From Azospirillum sp. 51_20 (GTDB taxonomy: Bacteria; Pseudomonadota; Alphaproteobacteria; RF32; CAG-239): a stretch of DNA of 16,899 nucleotides. A model generated the notes under the pieces. It was given only the letters and a program-made list of their open reading frames with translations. It searched no databases and was not told where the DNA came from. Of this stretch, positions 7,157-14,231 are shown in pieces (the stretch's first letter is position 1; each line of letters starts with the position of its first letter). The stretch covers positions 27,107-44,005 of the forward strand of contig MNTV01000032.1 in the NCBI GenBank assembly GCA_001917175.1, read 5' to 3'. A program made the position numbers and the translations under genes.

Positions 7157-7259
7157 TCGGCTTCGATGAAGACAGCCGAGACGTCAAACCTCGGTTGTTT
7201 TGAGAAGCCGATGCCGAACGCGAGGCGGAACAATCCTTTGAAAACGATTGCTTCGCCTC
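7156..7259 (+). ncRNA. Structured RNA region between aaxB and aaxC
   Basis: Three stems can be drawn in the mRNA. A nine-base outer stem pairs ATCGGCTTC (7156-7164) with GAAGCCGAT (7204-7212). Inside it, 7172-7180 pairs with 7190-7198, with one G-U pair. Next, a 14-base stem pairs 7222-7235 with 7246-7259, with one G-U pair and one mismatch. None is followed by a U-run, so they are unlikely to be plain terminators. They could stabilise or process the transcript, set the ratio of decarboxylase to transporter, or sense a ligand. I do not recognise a known riboswitch class. Confidence 0.45.
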
Positions 7260-7299
7260 CTTTCGCAAATAAAAAACAATTTAATCAAAGGATGAAACA

Positions 7300-8775
7300 A
7301 TGACTGATAAAAGCAAACCTTCCGCTCCGGAAACGCCGGCGCCCGCAAACGGCGGTCTCGGCGTGCTGGCGCTGGCGGCAATCGTCGTCAGCTCAATGAT
7401 CGGCGGCGGCATCTATTCCCTGCCGCAAAACATGGCCGCCGGCGCTTCGGCCGGCGCCGTCCTTCTGTCCTGGGCAATTACCGGATTCGGCGTTTATTTC
7501 ATCGCCAACACCTTCCGCACCCTGTCGGTTGCCAAACCGGATCTTACCGCCGGCATCTACATGTACAGCCGTGAAGGCTTCGGCCCCTATGTGGGCTTTA
7601 CCATCGGCTGGTCCTACTGGCTCTGCCAGATCTGCGGCAACGTCGGCTACGCCGTCATCACCATGGATGCGCTCAACTATTTCTTTCCGCCGTATTTTGC
7701 CGGCGGCAACAACCTCGCTTCCATCATCGGCGGCTCAATTCTGATCTGGGGCTTCAATTTCCTGGTACTGCGCGGCATCAAACAGGCAACGCTGGTCAAC
7801 ACCATCGGCACCGTCGCCAAAATCGTGCCGCTGATTTTGTTTATCGTCATCATCGCGTTCATTTTTCATTTTGACCGTTTCGACTTTAACTTCTGGGGCG
7901 AAAACACCAAATCTCTCGGTGGTCTCAGCAGCCAGATCAAAAGCACCATGCTGGTCACTTTGTGGGCTTTTATCGGCATTGAAGGCGCCGTCGTCATGTC
8001 CAAACACGCCAAAAGCCCGCAAACCGTCGGCAGAGCCACCCTGCTCGGTTTCATCGGCTGTCTCGGCATCTATATTCTGCTTTCGCTTTTGCCTTTCGGC
8101 TACATGAGCCAGACCGAACTGGCAGCCGTTCCCAACCCGTCCACCGCCGGCATCTTGGAAAAGGCGATCGGCCGTCCGGGCGCCTGGCTGATGAACATCG
8201 GCCTGCTGATTTCGGTTTTGACCAGCTGGCTGGCCTGGACCATGATCACCGCCCAGATTCCGCAGGCGGCGGCGGAAAACGGAACTTTCCCCAAAGAGTT
8301 TGCCAAAGAAAACGAATATCAGGCGCCTTCGGTTTCGCTGTGGGTCACCAGCGCCCTGATGCAGGCGATGATTTTGCTCGTCTACTTTTCCAACAACGCC
8401 TGGAACACCATGCTCAGCATCACCAGCGTAATGGTGCTGCCGGCCTATTTTTCCAGCTGCGCCTATCTGTGGAAAATCTGCGAAGACGGCGAATATCCGA
8501 CCAACGCCTATATCAGACGCTCAACCGCCCTGTTTTCTTCCGTCATCGGCTCGGTTTACGCCTTGTGGCTGATTTATGCCGCCGGTCTCAACTACCTGCT
8601 GATGGCCGTCATTTTCATGACCGTCGGCATTCCGGTTTTCGTCTGGGCCAGAAAACAGTCGGCGCCGGACCAAAAGGCCTTCACCGTCGGCGAAGGAGCC
8701 CTCGCCTGCCTGATGGTCGTAATTGCGGTATGGGCGGTTTACGCCTTCTCCCGCGGAATCGTCAACTTAAACTGA
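7300..8775 (+). CDS. aaxC: Arginine/agmatine antiporter, APC superfamily (AaxC type)
   Basis: This 491-residue inner-membrane transporter has about twelve hydrophobic helices. It carries the APC-family N-terminal signature GGGIYSLPQNMAAGAS in its first helix, with the unwound G-rich segment that binds substrate. The best match by memory is the basic amino-acid/polyamine antiporter family that includes ArcD, AdiC and chlamydial AaxC. Placement directly after a pyruvoyl arginine decarboxylase makes arginine-in/agmatine-out exchange the likely job. An arginine/ornithine exchanger is the main alternative, but no arginine deiminase genes are nearby. AAAGGAT lies seven bases before the ATG at 7300. 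The first 20 residues form a Pro/Lys-rich cytoplasmic tail. The reading frame is intact. Confidence 0.87.
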   Translation: MTDKSKPSAPETPAPANGGLGVLALAAIVVSSMIGGGIYSLPQNMAAGASAGAVLLSWAITGFGVYFIANTFRTLSVAKPDLTAGIYMYSREGFGPYVGFTIGWSYWLCQICGNVGYAVITMDALNYFFPPYFAGGNNLASIIGGSILIWGFNFLVLRGIKQATLVNTIGTVAKIVPLILFIVIIAFIFHFDRFDFNFWGENTKSLGGLSSQIKSTMLVTLWAFIGIEGAVVMSKHAKSPQTVGRATLLGFIGCLGIYILLSLLPFGYMSQTELAAVPNPSTAGILEKAIGRPGAWLMNIGLLISVLTSWLAWTMITAQIPQAAAENGTFPKEFAKENEYQAPSVSLWVTSALMQAMILLVYFSNNAWNTMLSITSVMVLPAYFSSCAYLWKICEDGEYPTNAYIRRSTALFSSVIGSVYALWLIYAAGLNYLLMAVIFMTVGIPVFVWARKQSAPDQKAFTVGEGALACLMVVIAVWAVYAFSRGIVNLN

Positions 8776-8796
8776 CACCTGACCATACTGTTTCTG

Positions 8797-8833
8797 AAAA
8801 CGGCCGGAGCAAAGAAATGCTGCCGGCCGTTAA
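8797..8833. terminator. Convergent terminator between aaxC and the MTA/SAH nucleosidase gene
   Basis: AACGGCCGG (8799-8807) pairs with CCGGCCGTT (8823-8831). The stem is extended internally by AGCA/TGCT with one bulged G, leaving a six-base loop. On the minus strand TTTT follows directly, ending the nucleosidase gene. On the plus strand an A-run follows instead of a T-run, so it is weaker for aaxC. Confidence 0.75.
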
Positions 8834-8852
8834 AAAAAACAAAACGTTAAAG

Positions 8853-9554
8853 TCACGACAACGCCGGAACGATGACCGTCAATTCCCGCAAAATCTCAAA
8901 AACGATGTCGGCGGCAATTTCCGAAGCCCGCGCGCAGTTTTTCTCAAAAGCGTCCTGCCCCGGACAAACCGACGTATCGGTAATGCAGCGAACGGCAAGA
9001 AACGGAATCGCATTGACGTGGCACACATGCGCCACCGCTGCCGTTTCCATATCTGCGGCCAGCGGCGCGTATTCCCGGTTAAGGAGGCTGCGCATACCGC
9101 CGTCGACAAACCGGTCTCCGGTCACGATCAGCCCCCGCCTCACTTTTGCATTCCGGCGGCAAACTCTCCCGGCGGCTGCCAGCAAAAGCGGATCGGCCTC
9201 AAAACGGGCAGCCGGCAGCCAAGGATGAAATTCGGTCAAAATACCGTCATCAACATCATGATAAAACGTCGTTTCCGCAACAATCGTATCAAACAGCCCG
9301 ACACTTTCGTCCATCCCGCCGGCAGTTCCCGCATTAATGACCGCGTCAACGCCGTAATCATCGATCAAAATCTGTGTCGCCGCCGCCGCATTCACTTTGC
9401 CGACGCCGCAGAAAAGAGCCGCCGCGGAAAATCCGGCCGCCCGGCCCTCATGAAACGACAACATGGCTTTTTGCGATACGGCCGTCTTTCCCATTCGGCG
9501 CAAAAACGGTTCCAGTTCTTCGTCCCCCGCGCAAATTATACCGATCTTCCGCAT
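8853..9554 (-). CDS. mtnN: 5'-methylthioadenosine/S-adenosylhomocysteine nucleosidase
   Basis: This 233-residue enzyme hydrolyses the glycosidic bond of methylthioadenosine and S-adenosylhomocysteine, releasing adenine and feeding methionine salvage. Visible features are the N-terminal IGIICAGDEELEPF with Glu12, GVGKVNAAAATQILID, INAGTAGGMD, ADMETAAVAHVC (nucleoside-binding Met-Glu) and CITDTS (catalytic Asp). I chose the ATG at 9552-9554 because AGGAG lies five bases upstream and the family begins at this point. An in-frame extension to 9755 would add 67 residues running through a terminator. The gene is convergent with aaxC. Methylthioadenosine is a by-product of polyamine synthesis, which would make a link with agmatine production biologically sensible but unproven. 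Other nucleoside phosphorylase-fold enzymes are less likely. Confidence 0.9.
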   Translation of the reverse strand: MRKIGIICAGDEELEPFLRRMGKTAVSQKAMLSFHEGRAAGFSAAALFCGVGKVNAAAATQILIDDYGVDAVINAGTAGGMDESVGLFDTIVAETTFYHDVDDGILTEFHPWLPAARFEADPLLLAAAGRVCRRNAKVRRGLIVTGDRFVDGGMRSLLNREYAPLAADMETAAVAHVCHVNAIPFLAVRCITDTSVCPGQDAFEKNCARASEIAADIVFEILRELTVIVPALS

Positions 9555-9583
9555 TTGAACTCCTTTTGCCACAATACAAATTT

Positions 9584-9600
9584 CCGGTATGTTACACCGG
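9584..9600. promoter_or_regulatory. Hyphenated palindrome upstream of mtnN
   Basis: CCGGTAT at 9584-9590 and ACACCGG at 9594-9600 form a near-symmetric site 30 bases upstream of the mtnN start, with one mismatch in the arms. On the minus strand it covers TAACAT, a possible -10 box. It could be an operator or a small leader hairpin. The evidence is only symmetry and position. Confidence 0.25.
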
Positions 9601-9675
9601 CCGGCCGCAAAAGAAAACACTTTATTTTTCTTCCGGAAAAGACTGTTTTCCGTTCCGTCTTCACAATCGCCGGCT

Positions 9676-9713
9676 AAAACAAAAAAAGGAAAACGGTCAA
9701 ACCGTTTTCCTTT
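9676..9713 (-). terminator. Rho-independent terminator of the 179-residue gene
   Basis: GGAAAACGG (9688-9696) pairs perfectly with CCGTTTTCC (9702-9710) around a five-base loop, extended by three A-T pairs. On the minus strand it is followed by TTTT then GTTTT, an excellent terminator 20 bases after the stop codon at 9734. It separates this gene from mtnN. Confidence 0.88.
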
Positions 9714-9733
9714 CGCATTCATTCGCTTCAAAA

Positions 9734-10273
9734 CTACAGAGCGCTCAGCAGGCACTTGAAATCACTGGCTTTTCCCCAGCCTTTCAAAACAAACTGGGCA
9801 ATCGCCGCCGAAAAAAGATCCTGAAACGTCACCGTCCGGTCGGCGTTATGAAAATAACGGCGTACGGCGCGGTAACGGCGGCAATGGCAAAACAGATACC
9901 ATAAACCGCGGTCGGCAAGTTTTGCCATGCGGGCACGACAGCGCTGAAGAAACCTGAGATTGGCGGCAATAAGCTTTTGCATGCCATAATCCGGCGTAAA
10001 CACCATCATTTCCTTTAACAGCGCCCAGTCGGCCTTAAGATCGGTCTTAAAATCGGACAACGCCCAAACGGACATGACGGTGGCCGGATTGCTTTCCCAT
10101 ACCGCGTTTCCGGCAAAAGGAAAACCGCCCACGGCATACCCCTGGGTCACCTTGGCAAAAAGCAGCGCTTTGACACAGTCTGCAAAACGACGCATGAAAC
10201 TGTCTTTGTTCTGTTCCTGAAGCACCAAGCCAAACTCGCCGAGTTCGCTCAGTTGAAATATACATGGTACCAT
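9734..10273 (-). CDS. Unrecognised 179-residue protein
   Basis: I do not recognise this protein. It has no signal peptide and no clear membrane helix. It is moderately basic in the middle (LQRCRARMAKLADRG and CHCRRYRAVRRYF) and ends in ...KCLLSAL. The reading frame is well supported: a near-consensus promoter lies about 30 bases upstream and a strong terminator follows. That makes it a separately transcribed single gene. The ATG at 10273 has no visible ribosome-binding site, only an AT-rich leader. An internal ATG at 10195 would remove 26 residues but has no better site, and the promoter position favours the longer form. Function unknown; lineage-restricted proteins of this kind are common. 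Confidence 0.62.
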   Translation of the reverse strand: MVPCIFQLSELGEFGLVLQEQNKDSFMRRFADCVKALLFAKVTQGYAVGGFPFAGNAVWESNPATVMSVWALSDFKTDLKADWALLKEMMVFTPDYGMQKLIAANLRFLQRCRARMAKLADRGLWYLFCHCRRYRAVRRYFHNADRTVTFQDLFSAAIAQFVLKGWGKASDFKCLLSAL

Positions 10274-10308
10274 AAAAATATTAAATTAAAAATTATTTGT
10301 ATTTTGGT

Positions 10309-10336
10309 ATGATACGACACTTGGACAAAAAGTCAA
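10309..10336 (-). promoter_or_regulatory. Sigma-70 promoter for the 179-residue gene
   Basis: On the minus strand TTGACT (10331-10336) and TATCAT (10309-10314) are separated by 16 bases; each matches consensus at five of six positions. Transcription would start near 10302, giving a leader of about 28 bases. A direct repeat GTCAATT at 10332-10338 and 10351-10357 overlaps the -35 box. This is the best promoter visible in the window. Confidence 0.65.
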
Positions 10337-10357
10337 TTGTTATATTTTCCGTCAATT

Positions 10358-12781
10358 TTATTTATCCGCCCAAAATTCGGAAGCCGGCAGATCAACCCTG
10401 TAAAAATCATTATGTCCGTCGTTGTTGTCCGGCACGCGCATGTCTTTGGGCACCATCAGTACAATCCCGTTTGAACCGGCCAGCCCGCGCGGCAGCCTGA
10501 CAAATTCCTTCAGCAGGACATACATTCTCAACGCGCCGTATTCAAACGGATTCCGATCCCCTTTTAACGAAACCCCGGTAAGAAAAGAATAACCCGCGGC
10601 CTTGATTTTGGCAATATCATCCTTCCCGGCTTTTCTGAGCTTTCCCTCTTTTGTCAGTTGCTCCAACCCCGTATTCGCCGGCGCTATTTCCGGCATAACG
10701 AATTCTCCGTCAATAACCTGCGGGTTATATTCATAAAACTTGTCATCGACTTCCTCGCCGATAACCGGTTTGTCCAGCAGCCGCACGTTTTTGACACCGA
10801 GATTAAGATTCCGCACGGCCTCAACGATTTCATCCTTTCCGTAATAGCTCCCCAGGCAAACGTCGTCCCCCGCTGCCCGGTGATTACCGTCGCGCACTTT
10901 GGTCTGCACCTTCGGATTCATGCCGCGGAGCATCTGCTCTTCATGGCCGCCGGCGACAACCGCCTGCAAATCCGTCGCCGGCGTGGCATAAATGTCCCAC
11001 ACTACCGGCTCATAAGCGCTCAAAAACAAAATGACGCATTTGCCCGGCTGATTGATTTTGACTTTGGCGTTAAAAGTTTCGTTTTCTTCGCTTATATAAA
11101 CGCCTTTCATCTCGTTGCCCGTCTGATAGGCGCTGTATGCATAAACCTCACAGTCCGGTTTAATGTCCTTCAGCCGGCACAACGACGGCCGGGCCGTTTC
11201 CGTCTGTTCCAGATACTTGCGGTTTTCCAGCCAGCTGACAGCATCGTCCAAAACTTTTTCCGCGCAGGCTCCGGTCCGGCAGTCGTTCAAATGAAACAAC
11301 GTATAAACCTGATAGGCATTGATCATCTCCGGCATCTCGTCCCGCCGCTGCTCCAGCAGTTCGCGCAGACGGAGATTTTTTTGCCGGAGGGAGGCATCGG
11401 TACACAACACTTTCTGCACGATTCCTTCGGGACGGTTGCAGTCTGCCGGCTCCGGCAAATCTTCCCTTTCCGCCGGCAGCATCAGAAACGAACGGGAAAA
11501 CATCCCCACTTTTGAAACGGTGTCGCCGAAAGTCGCATCCAGTGCCAAATTCTCCGGCTGCCGCTGCCCCGCACCGACAAAAACGAAAACGTGCGGATCG
11601 CCGGCCGGCAATTTTTCAACGTCATCCAGCAAAATATAGCCGTTTCTCAATATGTCGTCTTCATAACGGAAAAATTCGTCATAATCGGAACGGCGCCACA
11701 CAAATTTTCCGTTGTCGAGATTGATCACGCCGTTTTTCTTAAAACGCTCGATATCTGCGGAAGTAACCTTCCGTACCTTGCCGTCCGCCACCAGTTTTTT
11801 CCAGCCGTCTTCCCGCGGCGGCAAAACGGCAGCCGCCGTTGCTCCGGCAGCGTTTTCGGCCCGATAGCGATAAGTGTCAAGCGGCGCATTGTCGCCGATT
11901 TTGCCGTCGGAAACGTAAATCCTCCGTTCGGGGGCAATTTTCAACCGATCCAGAAAATTGTTTTCCTGCCGTTTATCCAGATCAATCGACGAACGCAGAC
12001 AGTTTTCCGCCCCTTTCAGCAGTTCGCCGCGGTAATGAACCCTCACCTCCGTTCCCTCGGGATAACCGCGCACCAGCTGCGGCAAATCACCGCCGACATA
12101 GATTCCCCGCAGATCCGTCCCCTCCGTTGTCAGGATGTCCCACACCTGCGGATAACCCGAAGCAAGGAACAAATAAACGCATTTGTCCGGCCGGTTAATG
12201 CGAACTTTTTCCCGGTACGTGTAAAGTTTTTCGGAAAGCAGCGGCGCCATGCTCTTTTTGGCCTGCGGCGGCGTATTGTAAACATAAACCTCGCACTCGT
12301 CGGCAATTTGCGGCAGCGTGCAAGCCGGCTGACGGGAAAAACCGATCAGCCCGGCCAGCGTTTTTGCATAAACTTCTTTCATGCATTTTTCCGTCCGGCA
12401 TTCGCGCCCCTCGTTTTTTATTTGGCCGATAAAATTGCGCTTTTCCCGGGCGTCCCTATCCGCCTCGTCCACGCGCCGACGGAGTTCGTCCGCCCACTTT
12501 TCCAGCTTTTTCCGGGCAGCAGAGGCCTTCGGCGTATCCCCGGTTTCGCGCGCCAGTTTCTTCTTCACCTGCGCCAGTTCGTTTCTGATTTTTTCCGAAG
12601 GGCGCTTCAGTTTGTCTTCCATGTCCTGTATCTGATTGTTCTGTGCCTTGAAAGTGCCGCTCAAACAAACATAGGCATCGTTAACGAACTCAAATTCCGG
12701 CATGTTGCAGTCAACCGCCGCCTGAGCCCGGCAGCACCATCCCAAACCGGCCAGCAAGGCCAAAACGCGCAAATTCCTCAT
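10358..12781 (-). CDS. Secreted 807-residue protein made of two homologous halves with LprI-like Cys motifs
   Basis: A signal peptide (residues 1-22, ending AQAA) precedes two homologous halves, about 24-436 and 447-803. Each half begins with a DCN-PE Cys motif and a helical segment; the first helical segment is long, charged and probably coiled-coil (45-120). Each continues with CEVYxY (163-168; 544-549), INxPxKCVxLFL (195-206; 576-587), VWDI (213-216; 594-597), TDL...GG...Q..RG (222-239; 603-620), and GKxRKxxxxDIxxxKxxG (334-351; 713-730). The second Cys-rich start (448-508: C-x-x-PE then VLCTD) resembles LprI/DUF1311-type lysozyme-inhibitor domains. Paired cysteines suggest disulfides, so a periplasmic or surface location is likely. 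I know no named protein with this arrangement. GGAGGA supports the start. Confidence 0.78.
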   Translation of the reverse strand: MRNLRVLALLAGLGWCCRAQAAVDCNMPEFEFVNDAYVCLSGTFKAQNNQIQDMEDKLKRPSEKIRNELAQVKKKLARETGDTPKASAARKKLEKWADELRRRVDEADRDAREKRNFIGQIKNEGRECRTEKCMKEVYAKTLAGLIGFSRQPACTLPQIADECEVYVYNTPPQAKKSMAPLLSEKLYTYREKVRINRPDKCVYLFLASGYPQVWDILTTEGTDLRGIYVGGDLPQLVRGYPEGTEVRVHYRGELLKGAENCLRSSIDLDKRQENNFLDRLKIAPERRIYVSDGKIGDNAPLDTYRYRAENAAGATAAAVLPPREDGWKKLVADGKVRKVTSADIERFKKNGVINLDNGKFVWRRSDYDEFFRYEDDILRNGYILLDDVEKLPAGDPHVFVFVGAGQRQPENLALDATFGDTVSKVGMFSRSFLMLPAEREDLPEPADCNRPEGIVQKVLCTDASLRQKNLRLRELLEQRRDEMPEMINAYQVYTLFHLNDCRTGACAEKVLDDAVSWLENRKYLEQTETARPSLCRLKDIKPDCEVYAYSAYQTGNEMKGVYISEENETFNAKVKINQPGKCVILFLSAYEPVVWDIYATPATDLQAVVAGGHEEQMLRGMNPKVQTKVRDGNHRAAGDDVCLGSYYGKDEIVEAVRNLNLGVKNVRLLDKPVIGEEVDDKFYEYNPQVIDGEFVMPEIAPANTGLEQLTKEGKLRKAGKDDIAKIKAAGYSFLTGVSLKGDRNPFEYGALRMYVLLKEFVRLPRGLAGSNGIVLMVPKDMRVPDNNDGHNDFYRVDLPASEFWADK

Positions 12782-12840
12782 CAGTCAGTCCTCCGTCTTT
12801 ACGTATGGGAAAATCTTAAAACAGTTTCGTTTTAAATCCA

Positions 12841-12860
12841 GCAAAAAAAATTTTTTTTGC
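12841..12860. repeat. Perfect 20-base A8T8 palindrome between divergent genes
   Basis: GC, eight A, eight T, GC form an exact palindrome in the 148-base gap between the duplicated secreted protein and xseA. Long A-tracts joined in this phase give unusual helix geometry and can bind nucleoid proteins. A run of U in an RNA hairpin is also possible, but the stem is almost entirely A-U and has no loop. Confidence 0.6.
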
Positions 12861-12878
12861 CGGCCGCAACGATAAAGC

Positions 12879-12907
12879 TTGCGGGAATTTCCGCAATCCG
12901 CTAAAAT
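12879..12907 (+). promoter_or_regulatory. Promoter of xseA overlapping an inverted repeat
   Basis: TTGCGG (12879-12884) and TAAAAT (12902-12907) are 17 bases apart. The -10 box matches five of six consensus positions and the -35 box three. Transcription would begin near 12914, leaving about 16 bases before the xseA ATG. The same -35 box is the left arm of an inverted repeat, TTGCGG (12879-12884) and CCGCAA (12891-12896), so a repressor could block it. Confidence 0.45.
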
Positions 12908-12929
12908 TGTGCGCTGTTAAAGGAAGGAC

Positions 12930-14231
12930 ATGCAGGAAACGATACCGGAATATACCGTCAGCGAAATTTCTTTCGCCATTAAACGCACAATGGAAGACGC
13001 CTTTGCCCGCGTACGCGTCAGAGGCGAAATCTTCGGCTGCAAAAGAGCGGATTCCGGACATTATTACCTTTCGCTCAAAGACGAAAACGCCAACCTTTCC
13101 GCCGTCTGCTGGAAAGGCGTGGCCGCCGGTCTCAAAGTCAAACCCGAAGACGGCCTCGAAGTCGTCGCCGCCGGACGCATCACCACTTTTGCCGGCAAAA
13201 GCAGCTACCAGCTGGTAATCGAGCAAATGGAAGTTGCCGGCGCCGGCGCCCTGCTGAAGCTGCTGGAAGAGCGCAAACAGAAATTCGCCGCCGAAGGACT
13301 GTTTGATCCGGCGCACAAAAAACCGATTCCCTTTTTGCCGCGGGTTATCGGCGTGGTTACCAGCCCGGCCGGCGCCGTCATCCGCGACATCATCCACCGC
13401 GTAACCGACCGTTTTCCCGTCCGTATCATCGTCTGGCCGACTCTGGTTCAGGGCGAAGGCGCGGCCGAACAAATCGCCGCGGCGGTCAACGGCTTTAACC
13501 GCCTGCCGGCGGACGGCCCGGTTCCCCGTCCCGACCTGCTGATCGTCGCCCGCGGCGGCGGCTCGCTGGAAGACCTCTGGTGCTTTAACGAAGAAATCGT
13601 CATCCGCGCGGTCTACGATTCCGAAATTCCCCTGATCTCCGCCGTCGGACACGAAACCGACACCATGCTGATCGACTTTGTTTCCGACCTGCGCGCGCCG
13701 ACGCCGACCGGCGCCGCCGAATTTGCCGTCCCGGTCAAAAGCGAACTCGAAGCCCGCCTGCTCACCCTGCAAAGCCGCCTTTTCAGCGCCGGCGGCCGCT
13801 ATCTGCAGGAACGACGGAGCCTGCTCGACGGACTCAAACGGGGGATCCCCAACCTGGAACAAATTCTTTCTGAAAACATGCAAAAGCTGGACGACCGGAG
13901 CGAACGCCTGCGGATCGGTTTTAAAAATTACCTGGAAAAACGGCAAAACCGGCTTAATTTAAATGAAATTAAACCTTTTTACATTACCAACATACTTGAC
14001 AAGAAAAACGAAACCCTGCAAAACCTTGGCCTTCGGCTCGAGTCCGTTTCGGTCGAAGCGGTCTTGAAAAGAGGTTTTGCCTGGATCAGAAACGGACGGC
14101 GGAAAACCGTCTGCAACGCGGACGAAGCGCGCAAAAACGGCAGTCTCGAAATCGTATTTGCCGACGGCGCGGTCAAAGTCCGGCCAATAGTGAGGAAAAA
14201 TGAATTACAAGGCGATTTGTTTGACGATTAG
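12930..14231 (+). CDS. xseA: Exodeoxyribonuclease VII large subunit
   Basis: This 433-residue catalytic subunit, with the small subunit XseB (not in this window), degrades single-stranded DNA from both ends in the cytoplasm. An OB-fold region covers about residues 1-100 (EYTVSEISFAIKR, then a beta-rich segment ending YQLVIEQM). The nuclease domain shows GVVTSPAGAVIRD (141-153), ARGGGSLEDLW (207-217), AVGHETD (238-244) and RAPTPTGAAE (255-264), all family signatures. The C-terminal third is helical, and its length is near normal. AAAGGAAGG lies just before the ATG. The last 32 bases overlap the M23 peptidase gene, pointing to one operon with that gene and uppP. Confidence 0.95.
   Translation: MQETIPEYTVSEISFAIKRTMEDAFARVRVRGEIFGCKRADSGHYYLSLKDENANLSAVCWKGVAAGLKVKPEDGLEVVAAGRITTFAGKSSYQLVIEQMEVAGAGALLKLLEERKQKFAAEGLFDPAHKKPIPFLPRVIGVVTSPAGAVIRDIIHRVTDRFPVRIIVWPTLVQGEGAAEQIAAAVNGFNRLPADGPVPRPDLLIVARGGGSLEDLWCFNEEIVIRAVYDSEIPLISAVGHETDTMLIDFVSDLRAPTPTGAAEFAVPVKSELEARLLTLQSRLFSAGGRYLQERRSLLDGLKRGIPNLEQILSENMQKLDDRSERLRIGFKNYLEKRQNRLNLNEIKPFYITNILDKKNETLQNLGLRLESVSVEAVLKRGFAWIRNGRRKTVCNADEARKNGSLEIVFADGAVKVRPIVRKNELQGDLFDD

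Noticed and set aside
7156..7259. Rho-independent terminator between aaxB and aaxC
   Set aside because: The stems are strong, but no T-run follows any of them, so I listed the region as structured RNA instead.
8340..9677. Long plus-strand open frame (445 codons) spanning the end of aaxC and all of mtnN
   Set aside because: It overlaps two well-supported genes in other frames, is rich in Arg, His and Pro, and crosses a terminator. It is a by-product of codon bias.
9555..9755. N-terminal extension of mtnN to an ATG at 9755
   Set aside because: The extension runs through a strong terminator hairpin and lacks family similarity. The ATG at 9554 has a well-placed AGGAG.
11591..12835. 414-codon plus-strand frame opposite the duplicated secreted protein
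   Set aside because: It has no ribosome-binding site or recognisable domain. The minus-strand frame has a signal peptide, internal homology and a good start.
12816..13946. 376-codon minus-strand frame opposite xseA
   Set aside because: xseA is unambiguous; this antisense frame is low-complexity and Gly/Phe/Asp-rich, with no motif.
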